DNA from: Gloeothece verrucosa PCC 7822 | GTDB taxonomy: Bacteria; Cyanobacteriota; Cyanobacteriia; Cyanobacteriales; Microcystaceae | Direction of reading: 5' to 3' | DNA: 64,000 nt | Assembly: GCF_000147335.1 (NCBI RefSeq) | Contig: NC_014533.1 | Coordinates: 124,001 to 188,000, forward strand | Part shown: positions 9,092 to 17,800 of the stretch, piece after piece | Position numbering within the stretch: position 1 is the stretch's first letter | How the letters are laid out: each line of letters opens with the position of its first letter | Notes under the pieces: model-generated | The model's database searches: none | The model's input: the letters and a program-made list of their open reading frames with translations, nothing else | What the model was told of the DNA's origin: nothing | Made by a program: the position numbers and the translations under genes

Positions 9092-9577
9092 ATGAGCGAT
9101 CAGGTATTACAACAGCCTTCATCGGATCAAGCTAGTTCCACGCATGACTTATCAACACCTCCAATTATTGATTATTGGTACGTTTGGACGGATGAACAGG
9201 GAGTAAGTCATCAATCTCGCCGCCAAATTCAGGACTTTAAACTAAAAAGTATTGCCGCCTCTACCTCTCCACAATGGATGGGAGAACTCAAACAACAGGG
9301 GGCTACTGTGGTTTTTAGCGTGCTGCCTGTAGGCTGGACTGGTATTTGGCATGAAAATCCAAAACCTCAATGGATTATTCCTCTAGCAGGGCGCTGGTTT
9401 GTGGAGACGATGGATGGAGAACGAGTGGAAATGGGGGCCGGTGAGATTTCCTTTGGAGCAGATCAGAATACCAAAGAAGATTCTCAAGGGCGTAAAGGAC
9501 ATTTGTCCGGAACTGTTGGCAATGAACCCGCCGTTTTAGTGATGTTACAGTTTGATGAAACGCCGCCGATGGAATAG
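9092..9577 (+). CDS. Cupin-fold protein
   Basis: 161 residues resembling a small single-domain cupin. After a Ser/Gln-rich lead (1-25), the core has GWTGIWHENPKPQWIIPLAG (about 90-109), a Gly-rich MGAGEISFGADQ turn and a late GHLSGTVGNEPAVLVMLQF strand pair. The usual metal-binding His/Glu set is only partly present, so catalytic activity is doubtful and a binding or sensing role is possible. The Cys-rich copper-binding gene starts 47 bases after its stop on the same strand, so the pair may be co-transcribed. Confidence 0.7.
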   Translation: MSDQVLQQPSSDQASSTHDLSTPPIIDYWYVWTDEQGVSHQSRRQIQDFKLKSIAASTSPQWMGELKQQGATVVFSVLPVGWTGIWHENPKPQWIIPLAGRWFVETMDGERVEMGAGEISFGADQNTKEDSQGRKGHLSGTVGNEPAVLVMLQFDETPPME

Positions 9578-9613
9578 CTTTGTTTGATGTTTTTAAAAAA
9601 CTAAATCCTATAA

Positions 9614-9620
9614 AAGGAGG
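9614..9620 (+). promoter_or_regulatory. Strong ribosome binding site for the DUF326 gene
   Basis: AAGGAGG precedes two adjacent ATG codons at 9625 and 9628 (spacing 4 or 7 bases). This argues against an in-frame ATG at 9580 that would add 15 unrelated residues. Confidence 0.7.
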
Positions 9621-9624
9621 CAAA

Positions 9625-9993
9625 ATGATGATTTCTCAACTTACATTAAATCAAGTTAATCCAGAAATGCGGCAGTGCATTGAAAACTGCTTGGACTGCC
9701 ACAGTGTCTGTTTGAATACGGTTTTTTACTGTTTAGAAAAAGGAGGAAAACATTCAGATACGGCTCATATTAGGTTAATGCTAGACTGTGCAGAAATCTG
9801 TCAGATTAGTGCTAACTTTATGCTTCGTGGATCTGACCTTCATTCCCGAACTTGTGGCATTTGCGCTGACATCTGCTCTCGCTGTGCGGCTGACTGCCAG
9901 AGTATGGGTGATGATTCTCAAATGACAGCTTGTGCTGATATGTGTCGTCGTTGCGCCGAAACCTGTGAGCAGATGTCAATGGCAATGAGATAA
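9625..9993 (+). CDS. Four-helix-bundle, Cys-rich copper-binding protein (DUF326/Csp-like)
   Basis: 122 residues (121 if the second ATG is used) with 16 cysteines in the spaced pattern of DUF326/copper storage proteins: CIENCLDCHSVC at 18-29, CAEIC, TCGICADICSRCAADC and ACADMCRRCAETC. In the characterised Csp family such cysteines line the inside of a four-helix bundle and bind many Cu(I) ions. No Tat or Sec signal is present, so a cytosolic copper buffer is likely. The upstream cupin gene may be co-expressed, and a hairpin follows the stop. Confidence 0.88.
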   Translation: MMISQLTLNQVNPEMRQCIENCLDCHSVCLNTVFYCLEKGGKHSDTAHIRLMLDCAEICQISANFMLRGSDLHSRTCGICADICSRCAADCQSMGDDSQMTACADMCRRCAETCEQMSMAMR

Positions 9994-10006
9994 AAAAATT
10001 GTGTAC

Positions 10007-10023
10007 GGTGGGCCTTGCCCACC
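10007..10023. terminator. Bidirectional hairpin between convergent genes
   Basis: A perfect 7-bp stem GGTGGGC/GCCCACC with a CTT loop lies between the convergent DUF326 and pentapeptide genes. Read on the minus strand it is followed within about 10 bases by a run of seven T, so it is the better terminator for the pentapeptide gene. Confidence 0.65.
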
Positions 10024-10053
10024 ACAAACTTTCAAAAAATTTTACTGAACAGG

Positions 10054-10539
10054 TTAATCGAATATAGCACCCTTAGTTTTAGCGCCTTCTAGGTTTGCTC
10101 CTTTAAGTTTAGCCCCTTTAAGATTAGCACCATAGAGAACAGCGTCGCTTAAATCAGCACCATACAGAGCAGCACCCTCTAAATTAGCCTTCTGTAAATA
10201 AGCACCTTTGAGATTAGCTTTTTGAAGATAAGACCCTGATAAATTAGCGCCTGATAAACTAGCCCCTGATAAATTAGCTCCTGATAAACTAGCCCCTGAT
10301 AAATTAGCTCCATATAGTTTAGCTTTAGACAGGTCTGCACCGTATAACTTAACCCCTGCTAAATCTTTTTCATGCAAGTCAGCTTCCACTAAATCGCAGT
10401 TATGACAATCTTTGGTACTCAGTAGAGTATCTATATTAGATTGCACAAAGGCATAAGCCGGTAAGTTAACCGCAGAAATAAATAAACAAAAAACAAGAGC
10501 AGTCAAGATTACTAGCTTACTCCATAAGGTTTTCATCAT
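10054..10539 (-). CDS. Secreted pentapeptide-repeat protein
   Basis: 161 residues. An N-terminal signal peptide (hydrophobic 9-26, likely cleavage after AYA at 28-30) is followed by a CHNC pair (Cys45, Cys48) and then about 20 A(D/N)LxG pentapeptides from residue 52 to the end. These should fold into a right-handed quadrilateral beta-helix in the periplasm or thylakoid lumen. Such lumenal pentapeptide proteins are common in cyanobacteria and mostly of unknown function. The CxxC could form a disulfide or be redox-active. The central repeats are very recent duplications at the DNA level. Confidence 0.9.
   Translation of the reverse strand: MMKTLWSKLVILTALVFCLFISAVNLPAYAFVQSNIDTLLSTKDCHNCDLVEADLHEKDLAGVKLYGADLSKAKLYGANLSGASLSGANLSGASLSGANLSGSYLQKANLKGAYLQKANLEGAALYGADLSDAVLYGANLKGAKLKGANLEGAKTKGAIFD
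10251..10310 (-). repeat. Perfect 30-bp tandem duplication in the pentapeptide gene
   Basis: Positions 10251-10280 and 10281-10310 are identical, with a further partial unit just before them. Each unit encodes two pentapeptides (GANLS GASLS type). This shows growth of the repeat domain by in-frame slippage. Confidence 0.9.
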
Positions 10540-10680
10540 TTTTAGTTAACCTCTATAGTTAAAGTGATAGGTCTGTTTAATTTAGATTATCCTTATTAAA
10601 TGCTATTTGTCAAAGATTATTTATTTTTATATAAAATCGACATAAATATGCTGTAAATGAAAAAAAAATTAATTTACTTG

Positions 10681-10800
10681 CTAACTACCTGGACATAAAT
10701 AAAGCTCTCTGTATTAAGAATTGTAAAATGCTCACAATTCCCCCACACCCGACACCCTAGATCCTGTCGCCAAGAACAATTTAAATGCGTGACAGCTTAT
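10681..10800. repeat. Repeat family 1, left end joined to another repeat
   Basis: It starts CTAACTACCTGGACATAAAT and runs through TCTCTGTATTAAGAATTGTA, the left-end sequence of family 1. The usual right end is missing and is replaced by AATTTAAATGCGTGACAGCT, the sequence also seen at 1331-1350. It lies in a 328-base gap upstream of the minus-strand pentapeptide gene and downstream of the NmrA-like gene. Confidence 0.6.
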
Positions 10801-10867
10801 CATGTCATTGATGGAAGTACATAGAACAAAAGTATTAGTATTTTCCCAGGAAAATATCGACTTAATT

Positions 10868-11683
10868 TTAAGTTAATTGTAAAAAAAGGTTTTTCCAGTC
10901 AATTTTCGATGGGCGTTTTCCAGTATTAATTAACGCAAAAGTTTTATTAAGAGTAGAGGGAGAATGAAGACTTTCTACAATAGCCGTTGCTAAATCAATA
11001 CGACTGGTTTGACCATTTAAATTATCTCCTTGTTCGATATTTATCCCCCATTTTCCGTTACTGGTTGCTTTTAATAAAGTATTGAGGTCGGCGGAAGTAT
11101 AGGGACCATCAATCAATCTGCCGGGGCGAATAATTGTGTAAGGAAGTCCAGATGCTATCAAGCTATCTTCTCCTTGTTTTTTAGCATCAAGAACCCCAAA
11201 GGCATTCAAAATTTTAAAGGGAAATTGATGACGACGTTCAATGCCTATAGAAGAAACTAGAACAAAACGTTTTAAATTAGATGGTGCAGTATTAACCAGA
11301 TTTGTAATGCCCATAGCATCAGCTTTCTCGGGGCTGTTAGCCGCAACTAATTTAGCATAATTAGGATTAAAATAACGTTTTAACTTTTCTAAAACGCTGT
11401 TTTCATGGCTCGAAAACTCCCATCTAGCAGAAGGAAAAGCCGTTGTTCCTGTGCAGCCAATAATATGAGTTACATTAGACATAGCCTCGGGCAGCGAATC
11501 GGCTTTTCTGATGTCTCCTAGGCTTATATCCACACGCCCATTAAACATAGCCTTAGCTTTATCGAGGTTTCGAGTTAGAATGCGAACTGAAAAGCCTTCG
11601 GCAAGTAATTTACTCACCGTTAACTGTCCCACTCCGCCAGTGGCTCCAGCAACTAAAATCAGGTTAGATTGATTGTCTGTCAT
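10868..11683 (-). CDS. NmrA-like / atypical SDR NAD(P)-binding protein
   Basis: 271 residues from the ATG at 11683. The frame stays open further upstream, but the extra 29 residues (Tyr/Asn/Ile-rich) look like non-coding translation. The N-terminal GATGGVG (13-19) is the atypical-SDR cofactor motif, VLVSSIGIERR sits at the usual active-site strand, and YTIIRPGRLIDGPY followed by SRIDLATAIVESL is typical of the Tic62/Ycf39-like group. The catalytic YxxxK is absent, so it may bind NAD(P) in a regulatory or chaperone role, as Ycf39 does. It is divergent from the Rieske gene, 142 bases apart. Confidence 0.85.
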   Translation of the reverse strand: MTDNQSNLILVAGATGGVGQLTVSKLLAEGFSVRILTRNLDKAKAMFNGRVDISLGDIRKADSLPEAMSNVTHIIGCTGTTAFPSARWEFSSHENSVLEKLKRYFNPNYAKLVAANSPEKADAMGITNLVNTAPSNLKRFVLVSSIGIERRHQFPFKILNAFGVLDAKKQGEDSLIASGLPYTIIRPGRLIDGPYTSADLNTLLKATSNGKWGINIEQGDNLNGQTSRIDLATAIVESLHSPSTLNKTFALINTGKRPSKIDWKNLFLQLT

Positions 11684-11825
11684 ATCGTTGAAAATATTTA
11701 GAAAAAACTGTATAATATAATAGTTATTATTATAGCAAAACAAATAAGTAAACTCGACAATAATTATCAAGTTCTTTAATCATTTTATTCGCTCAATAAT
11801 AACTTGCTCACTAATTCCTGTTAAT

Positions 11826-13598
11826 ATGAACTACTCAAATTCTACAGATTTTCTCGTCCGTGCGGCTCTATATGAAGAAGTAAAAAGTGCTGGTAGCTTA
11901 CTCGTCCGTCTCCAAAATTTAACCATCTCTCTTTGGATAGAAAATGGCAAAATATATGCCCTCGATAACCGTTGTCCTCACATGGGTTTTCCTCTTCACG
12001 GTAGTCCCTGTAAAGATGGAATTGTGACTTGTCCCTGGCATTATGCCCGCTTCGATGCCGCTAGTGGCGGAACGTTTGATTCTTGGGCTGACGATGTTCG
12101 AGCTTTTCCAGTTAAAGTTATTGATGGTGAAGTCTGGGTTAATTTAGCCGCCTCCTTCGAGCCAATCGAACACCAACGTCAACGACTGACTGATGGACTA
12201 CAACAAGGCATTTCTTTGGTCATTGCTAAATCTACCCTCGCTTTACTTCAGTTAAATATTAGCCCAGTAGAACCGTTTCAAAAAGGATTAAGGTTTGGGA
12301 CTCGATATAATCAAGCTGGTTGGGGAAGCGGTTTATCAATTCTGACTTGTTTAATGAATTTGTTGCCCTATTTAGATGAGATAGATAAACCTCTCGCTCT
12401 TTATCAAGGACTTTCTGCCGTAGCCAATGATAGCACAGATACACCGCCACGTTGGGGAGTACATCCTTTACCCCATCAGCCGGCTTTAGGGGAAGAATCA
12501 AATTTAGTAGAGCGTTTTAAACGCTGGTTTCGCTCGTTTATAGAAGTTAGAAATGCCGAAGCCGCCGAACGGACTTTAGTCTCTGCTATCACTGCTGGAA
12601 TTAACCCTCTAGAAATTGCAGATATTCTTTTTAGTGCCGCTACTGACCATCGTTATTTAGATGTGGGTCATACAGTAGATTTTATTAATAAAGCCTTAGA
12701 AGCGCTTGATATTAATGGTTGGCAGGACGCAGAATTAGTTTTAGGAAGTTTAGTGTCTGGTTTAGCCAATGCTTCCCGAATGGAAGAGTCTAATGCTTGG
12801 CGTTATCCCGTAGATTTAGCGGCTATGCTCCCTGTGGCTTTTGATTCATTACCAAGCGTGTTAGAAAAAGGCCAATCAAAAAGGGGCCAATGGTCAGGTC
12901 AAGAAAAATTAGTGTCTATTCTTCTAGAAGATGACCCCCAAAAAATTATTGATGCTCTTTTGAATGCACTTTCGTGCGGCTGTACAGAGGAACAATTAGC
13001 GGGAGTTGTTGCTTATGCCGCTTCATTAAGAATTGCTCAATTTAACCTCAATAATGAATTTAGCGACTGGGATAGTGCCCATCATAGTTTTACCTTTGCT
13101 CATGCTGTCCATCAAGGTTTAAGACGAGTAAATTCTATAGAATTGTTACGGGCTGTTTTTGATGCGGCGATGAGTATATATCTCAATCGGTTTTTAAATA
13201 TTCCACCTGCTAGGTTACCTTCTGTTAAAGAATCAGACCTCAAGCCGGATGAATTACTTAAACAATTACCAGAGTTATTTGACCGCCAACAACAAGTTAG
13301 TCAAGCGGCGCATTTAGTCGCTTCTTATCTTTATCAAAAAGGTGATGCTAAAAAATTAATGGCTATGTTAGGCAAGTTAATGTTAAGAGAAAATCGAGAT
13401 TTTCATGTTATTCAAGAAATGGAAGCGGCTTTTAAACAATATTCTTTTTTAAATGGTTCAGAAGCGGGGATTCACATTTTGGTGGCGGCTACTCGCTATT
13501 TAGCGGCTCATGCACCTACCCGGCGGACTTCCTACCAAACTTATCAGATTGCTGAGCGCTTGTCTAAAGGTGATCGTTTATTTGAAGCAGAGAATTAA
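11826..13598 (+). CDS. Rieske [2Fe-2S] protein with long uncharacterised C-terminal region
   Basis: 590 residues. The N-terminal Rieske domain (about 8-112) has both cluster boxes, CPH (Cys50, His52) and CPWH (Cys69, His72). The pattern fits NirD/ferredoxin-type soluble Rieske domains, with no membrane anchor. Residues 115-590 are mostly helical and Leu/Ala-rich with no catalytic motif I recognise. They are too long for, and unlike, the ring-hydroxylase alpha subunit domain, because no 2-His-1-Asp iron site is evident. It may be an electron-transfer or sensor protein. The stop is almost immediately followed by a short repeat. Confidence 0.8.
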   Translation: MNYSNSTDFLVRAALYEEVKSAGSLLVRLQNLTISLWIENGKIYALDNRCPHMGFPLHGSPCKDGIVTCPWHYARFDAASGGTFDSWADDVRAFPVKVIDGEVWVNLAASFEPIEHQRQRLTDGLQQGISLVIAKSTLALLQLNISPVEPFQKGLRFGTRYNQAGWGSGLSILTCLMNLLPYLDEIDKPLALYQGLSAVANDSTDTPPRWGVHPLPHQPALGEESNLVERFKRWFRSFIEVRNAEAAERTLVSAITAGINPLEIADILFSAATDHRYLDVGHTVDFINKALEALDINGWQDAELVLGSLVSGLANASRMEESNAWRYPVDLAAMLPVAFDSLPSVLEKGQSKRGQWSGQEKLVSILLEDDPQKIIDALLNALSCGCTEEQLAGVVAYAASLRIAQFNLNNEFSDWDSAHHSFTFAHAVHQGLRRVNSIELLRAVFDAAMSIYLNRFLNIPPARLPSVKESDLKPDELLKQLPELFDRQQQVSQAAHLVASYLYQKGDAKKLMAMLGKLMLRENRDFHVIQEMEAAFKQYSFLNGSEAGIHILVAATRYLAAHAPTRRTSYQTYQIAERLSKGDRLFEAEN

Positions 13599-13599
13599 C

Positions 13600-13812
13600 G
13601 CTCTCTGTGAGATTGTTGTGATCCTTCGCCAAGCTCAGGATGACATAAAATTTTTGTTTTTAATCGGAGTAAGTACCTGGACAAAATTAAAGTTAACTGT
13701 TTGGTAAGGGAACACCGGATCTGGGAACAGGGAACAGGAAAGGCTTTCAAGGCTTTTACATTTCTTAACATAATCAACTTTATTTATGTCCAGGTACTTA
13801 CGTAACTCCTAT
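13600..13812. repeat. Repeat family 2 copy interrupted by a family 1 element
   Basis: 13608-13668 matches the interior of family 2 (compare 39431-39500: GAGATTCTTCGCGATCCT-type sequence, then ACATAAAAT and TTGTTTTTAATCG). The family 2 terminal GTAACTCCTA resumes at 13802. A family 1 element lies exactly between the two parts. The family 2 end also contributes the TAG stop of the next minus-strand gene (13809-13811). Confidence 0.65.
13669..13801. mobile_element. Family 1 MITE-like element, complete copy
   Basis: 133 bases bounded by inverted ends GTAAGTACCTGGACA and TGTCCAGGTACTTAC. The interior has no coding capacity and includes GGGAACAGGGAACAGG. It is in opposite orientation to the copies at 42538 and 51635. 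It has the features of a miniature inverted-repeat element needing a transposase in trans; none is visible here. Confidence 0.75.
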
Positions 13813-14711
13813 AAAGTTTTTTTGGCTATTATTAATCCTATAAAACTTAACATCGAAATTAGATAAGAAACAGGAGATAAACTCGGTTCTGGTACTGATA
13901 CTCCTGTATCCGGACAATTGGCAATGGGGCACACAGTTCCTAAAGTCCCTGCTTTAAGGAATAAACCAGAATCATATTGGCCATCTGTGGCATCTTGAAT
14001 ATTAATAATTAGGTAATTTCTTGCATCTTGAATGAGAGGAGCTTGATACAATAAAGGTTTCGTGTAGCCATCTAATTTTGTCTCAGAACTTGCAGGCCCA
14101 GTTCCTACGGGATTGTAGATTAAATCAGGACTATAAGGGCCTAAAGGACTCACAGCAAGGTTATTAATAGTCACAGCATCACCATTACTTAATTTAGCAT
14201 AGTTAATGCCATTTAAAACCAGGCTAAAAGAATCATTATATTGACCAGCATATTCGAGTAATTCTTCTGAACCAAAAACATATTGAAAATATAATTGATC
14301 TACTGTTTTATCCACATCAAAACTGACAATCATACTAATAGAATCACCAGTTACACCCGGTAATCCTAAATCCGTGCTGAGATCAGCCCCACTGGGGGGG
14401 AAAAAACCGCCATCTACCGTGTTAGGACCTTTTAAATCGGTAACACGCCCTGTACTAAGCGCTACGGCAGACCCTAAACCGAATGGATCGTCGCTAAAGG
14501 TTCCAAATGCTCTGGCATCACCAATGAGATTAATATTAAAATTACTTAACCCTTTGTAATTATTAGGATCGTTGCTTAAGAAAGCATTAAGAAGGCTATT
14601 AGGATTATTATTTTGGACAATATCAAATGCTAATACCGGTAAATTAACCAAGGCTAAACTTCCAGTTAAAGAAAGAATTAAAGAAGAAATTACTTGATAA
14701 TTTTTTTTCAT
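13809..14711 (-). CDS. Choice-of-anchor L domain protein with PEP-CTERM sorting signal
   Basis: 300 residues from the ATG at 14711 (an in-frame start 66 bases upstream would place an implausible tail before the signal peptide). A Sec signal peptide spans about 1-28 (ending VLAF). A choice-of-anchor L domain follows, with SVALSTGRV and YFQYVFGSEELLEYAGQYND. The C-terminus has VPEPS, a hydrophobic segment and a basic AKK end, which is the PEP-CTERM tripartite signal handled by an exosortase. It is therefore probably exported and surface-anchored. The final codons and stop come from an adjacent repeat end. Confidence 0.88.
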   Translation of the reverse strand: MKKNYQVISSLILSLTGSLALVNLPVLAFDIVQNNNPNSLLNAFLSNDPNNYKGLSNFNINLIGDARAFGTFSDDPFGLGSAVALSTGRVTDLKGPNTVDGGFFPPSGADLSTDLGLPGVTGDSISMIVSFDVDKTVDQLYFQYVFGSEELLEYAGQYNDSFSLVLNGINYAKLSNGDAVTINNLAVSPLGPYSPDLIYNPVGTGPASSETKLDGYTKPLLYQAPLIQDARNYLIINIQDATDGQYDSGLFLKAGTLGTVCPIANCPDTGVSVPEPSLSPVSYLISMLSFIGLIIAKKTL

Positions 14712-14754
14712 TTTTTGCTCCAATAAATATCTTAAGTTAGTAAACAAAAATTTA

Positions 14755-14775
14755 GGGGCGCAAGGCTTACGCCCC
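14755..14775. repeat. Short palindrome GGGGCG...CGCCCC
   Basis: A 6-bp GC-only stem with a 9-base loop in the gap between the RTX and choice-of-anchor L genes. It could attenuate read-through on the minus strand, but no T-run follows. Confidence 0.4.
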
Positions 14776-14802
14776 ACTTAATAAAAGGCAAAGATTTCAG
14801 GC

Positions 14803-14850
14803 ATTTTAAAATTTTAAAAACAGAGAGTTTTATTGATGTCCAGTTACTTA
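14803..14850. repeat. Family 1 end fragment abutting the RTX stop
   Basis: Reverse complement of the family 1 left end (CAGAGAGTTTTATTGATGTC then CAGTTACTTA). It ends 4 bases before the stop codon of the minus-strand RTX gene. No matching right end is seen. Confidence 0.6.
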
Positions 14851-14854
14851 AAAA

Positions 14855-17800
14855 TTATTTGGGAGGTTCAGGACAAGGATCGCCGACATATTCGAAGTAA
14901 GGAGCGTTAAGGTCAAGACCATGTGCCCCTTGAAGAAAAGCGATCAACTCGTTTCCTCGTTCTGAATAAAGACCACTACCATTGCCAAAAGAGCCGAAAT
15001 CAATTAAAGTATAACCCCGATCAAAAGATAGGCCACTCACTCCACAGTTAGGTAATTGAATTTTGTCTCCTTCAGCCACGTTAAAATCAGTAATTAAAGC
15101 GTAGTCATTTGTACCAGCTTTATCATAAAAATGCGGATCTAAGTTAGTTCCTGCAACAAAAGATTCTCCTAAAAGGAAGAGGTCGGCTCCGGCTCCACCC
15201 TCTAAGGTATCAATATCCGCACTGGTTTGATTTGATCCAATTAAAACATCATTTCCCTCACCGGCATTAATATAATCATTACCTCCATTACTTCTCAAAT
15301 AATCATTGCCGGCATTAGCTATAATTGAATCATTTCCGTTGCCCAAAACGATTGTATCCTCTTTGCTTGTACCTGTTACTTGATAGTTCTCAAAATTGCT
15401 GAAGTCAATTGAGTCTAATAGAGAGGCTTCAATATTATTAGGATCGATACTTCTGTAAGCGTAACCCGTTTTATCCTCGGGTGTGACAAACATAATCATG
15501 CCGCTACCTGTATCTCCTACTGAGTAGTCCACCACAAGAGTATCAATAACCGGTAATTCTATTTCGCCTAAATCGGGTAAAAATACCGTATCTTTGCCAC
15601 CATCAACGCTATCAAACCCTAAACCGCCATTAACCGTGTCTGCACCTGCACCGGTAGAAAAGTTATTGTTAATTCGGTCTAGTTGGGTAAGCCGGTCATT
15701 GCCGCTACCGGTTTTGATATCCTTAAAAATTTCAAAATTGCTAATGTTTGTGCCGTCAATATAATAGCTTTTTGAGGATTCTTGGGTAATATCAAAACTT
15801 TCTAAACTAATGTTTTGAGTTTTATTAGACAGATCATCAGATAGCGTATCAATACCGCGATCACCATCTAGCAGATCATTTCCACCTCCTCCATCCACAA
15901 AATCATTTCCGTCGCTCATCCGAAGCACATCATTACCTGAGCCGCCAATAATCGAATCATTTCGGATAGTCCCTGCAACGGACAAGCTTTCAATATTGGT
16001 AAAACCCACCTGATCTAATACGCTAGTTTTACTACTGTCGGCATAGTGTTTGATATCACCGGTATTAAATCCGCCTTCTATTCCCTCACCATAATCATCA
16101 ATGGAGTAGTCTACCAAAAGCGTATCTGTACCCCCTCGTCCATCGACTATATCCAGTTGACTACCACTCAGGCTAGGATCAATTTTATTGTTACCATTGT
16201 CGCCATTAAGATTATCTCCGTAGTTAGAGCCGGTCAAATCTTCGACATTAGAGAAGGTATCGCCTTGAGCATCAGCAAAGAAACCTTGATTAAATAAAAG
16301 ATCGGCGTATACTGCACCTGTTGACTCTAGGTAAGTGACTGTATCTTCTCCTGTGCCGCCATCCAGATGATCTGCACCAGCACCACCATTTAATAAATCG
16401 TTTCCTCCTTCGCCATAAATGTTATCATCGCCGCTCAAACCTCTAATAAGATTATTGTTGTCATCTCCTCGCAATTCTCCATCGCTATAAAGCGACCCTT
16501 CTAAATTTTCAAAAGAATTTCCCTCTTGTGGTGTTCCTTTACCACTGCTGGAGTCGTAGACAATGGTTTGCAGTTTGTCTCCCTCAGCATAGCCGCCAGA
16601 AAACGCATTGTCTTTGAGATTAACGTTTACTCCGGCATTAGAAAGCTTATAAGATAGCCAGTCAGAACCATCACCCCCAATAAGAGTATCATGACCTGAA
16701 CCCGCATAAATTATGTCATTTCCCAACCAACCATCGATAATCCCGTCACCATCCCTAGCAATCAGAATATCATCGTAAGCTGAGCCGGAAACATTTTCGA
16801 TGCCATCAATAAAATCCCCATCAGCAGAGCCGCCTTGACCTCGATGAGCGGTTATATATAAAGGCGAGACACCATCAGGAAGCGTAACATTACCCAAGAA
16901 AGTTTGATTAGAGAGGTTAACAAGAATGCCCGATTTTGAATCAAAATAAGTGGTAACATCGAAGCCATTACCGCCTCTAATCGTATCGGCTCCCTCACCG
17001 CCCAAAATGACATCATCATCACCGTCAAGCCCTTCTAAATCATCATTTCCGGCACCGCCATTAAGATAGTTTTTAGTATTACTACCGATGATCACGTCAT
17101 TTTTAGCCGAACCTTCGACATTTTGAATATTCGAGAGGTTATCCTGAGTGCCATAGCCATCATTACTGGCAAATCCACTATTTAGATTGACTCTAACGCC
17201 ATTAGGCGAATTACTGTAATCAGCAGTATTATTGCCCTCGCCACCGTTGAGGGTATCGTTACCCTGTCCACCATCAATAAAGTCATTGCCTTTGCCGGTG
17301 GTGATATTGTCATTGCCATCCCCGCCTCTGACTTGCCCTGGTGCCTCTACTCCATTAATAAATTGAATCGTATCATTGCCGGCTAAACCTTTGATGACAA
17401 TAAGGGTCACTTTATCATAAGGATCGGGATGGGGGTCCGGATTGAGATCACTTCCGTTTACTTTGACGTTAACTTTTATTTCTTCAGTAGAATCATCTCG
17501 TTTTGCACTCCAAGTGCCGCCAAGATGGTCAACCGTAATTGTATTATTATCATCGGTTCCCCGCCGGTCTATAATTCCTGCATCGTCTAAGGATTTTTGC
17601 TGTTCTGGGGTGGGTTCTGGGTCTTCATGGTTGAAGTAGTCGGCAGTATGACAATCGGGTTTTGAGTCAAAATCAATCAGCTTAATATCCGCTAGATCGA
17701 GACGTTCGGTAACACTAAAAAAGCCTAGATCGAGTTCTAATTCTCCGAAGATAATTACCGACAAGCCGCCGCCTACATCAAAAGCACAAAAAGGTAAATT

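Noticed and set aside
10234-10310. Regular short repeats that could look like a CRISPR array
   Set aside because: Units are directly adjacent without spacers and encode pentapeptides.
11684-11770. 29-codon N-terminal extension of the NmrA-like protein
   Set aside because: Rich in Ile/Tyr/Asn and preceding the conserved nucleotide-binding start; probably untranslated.
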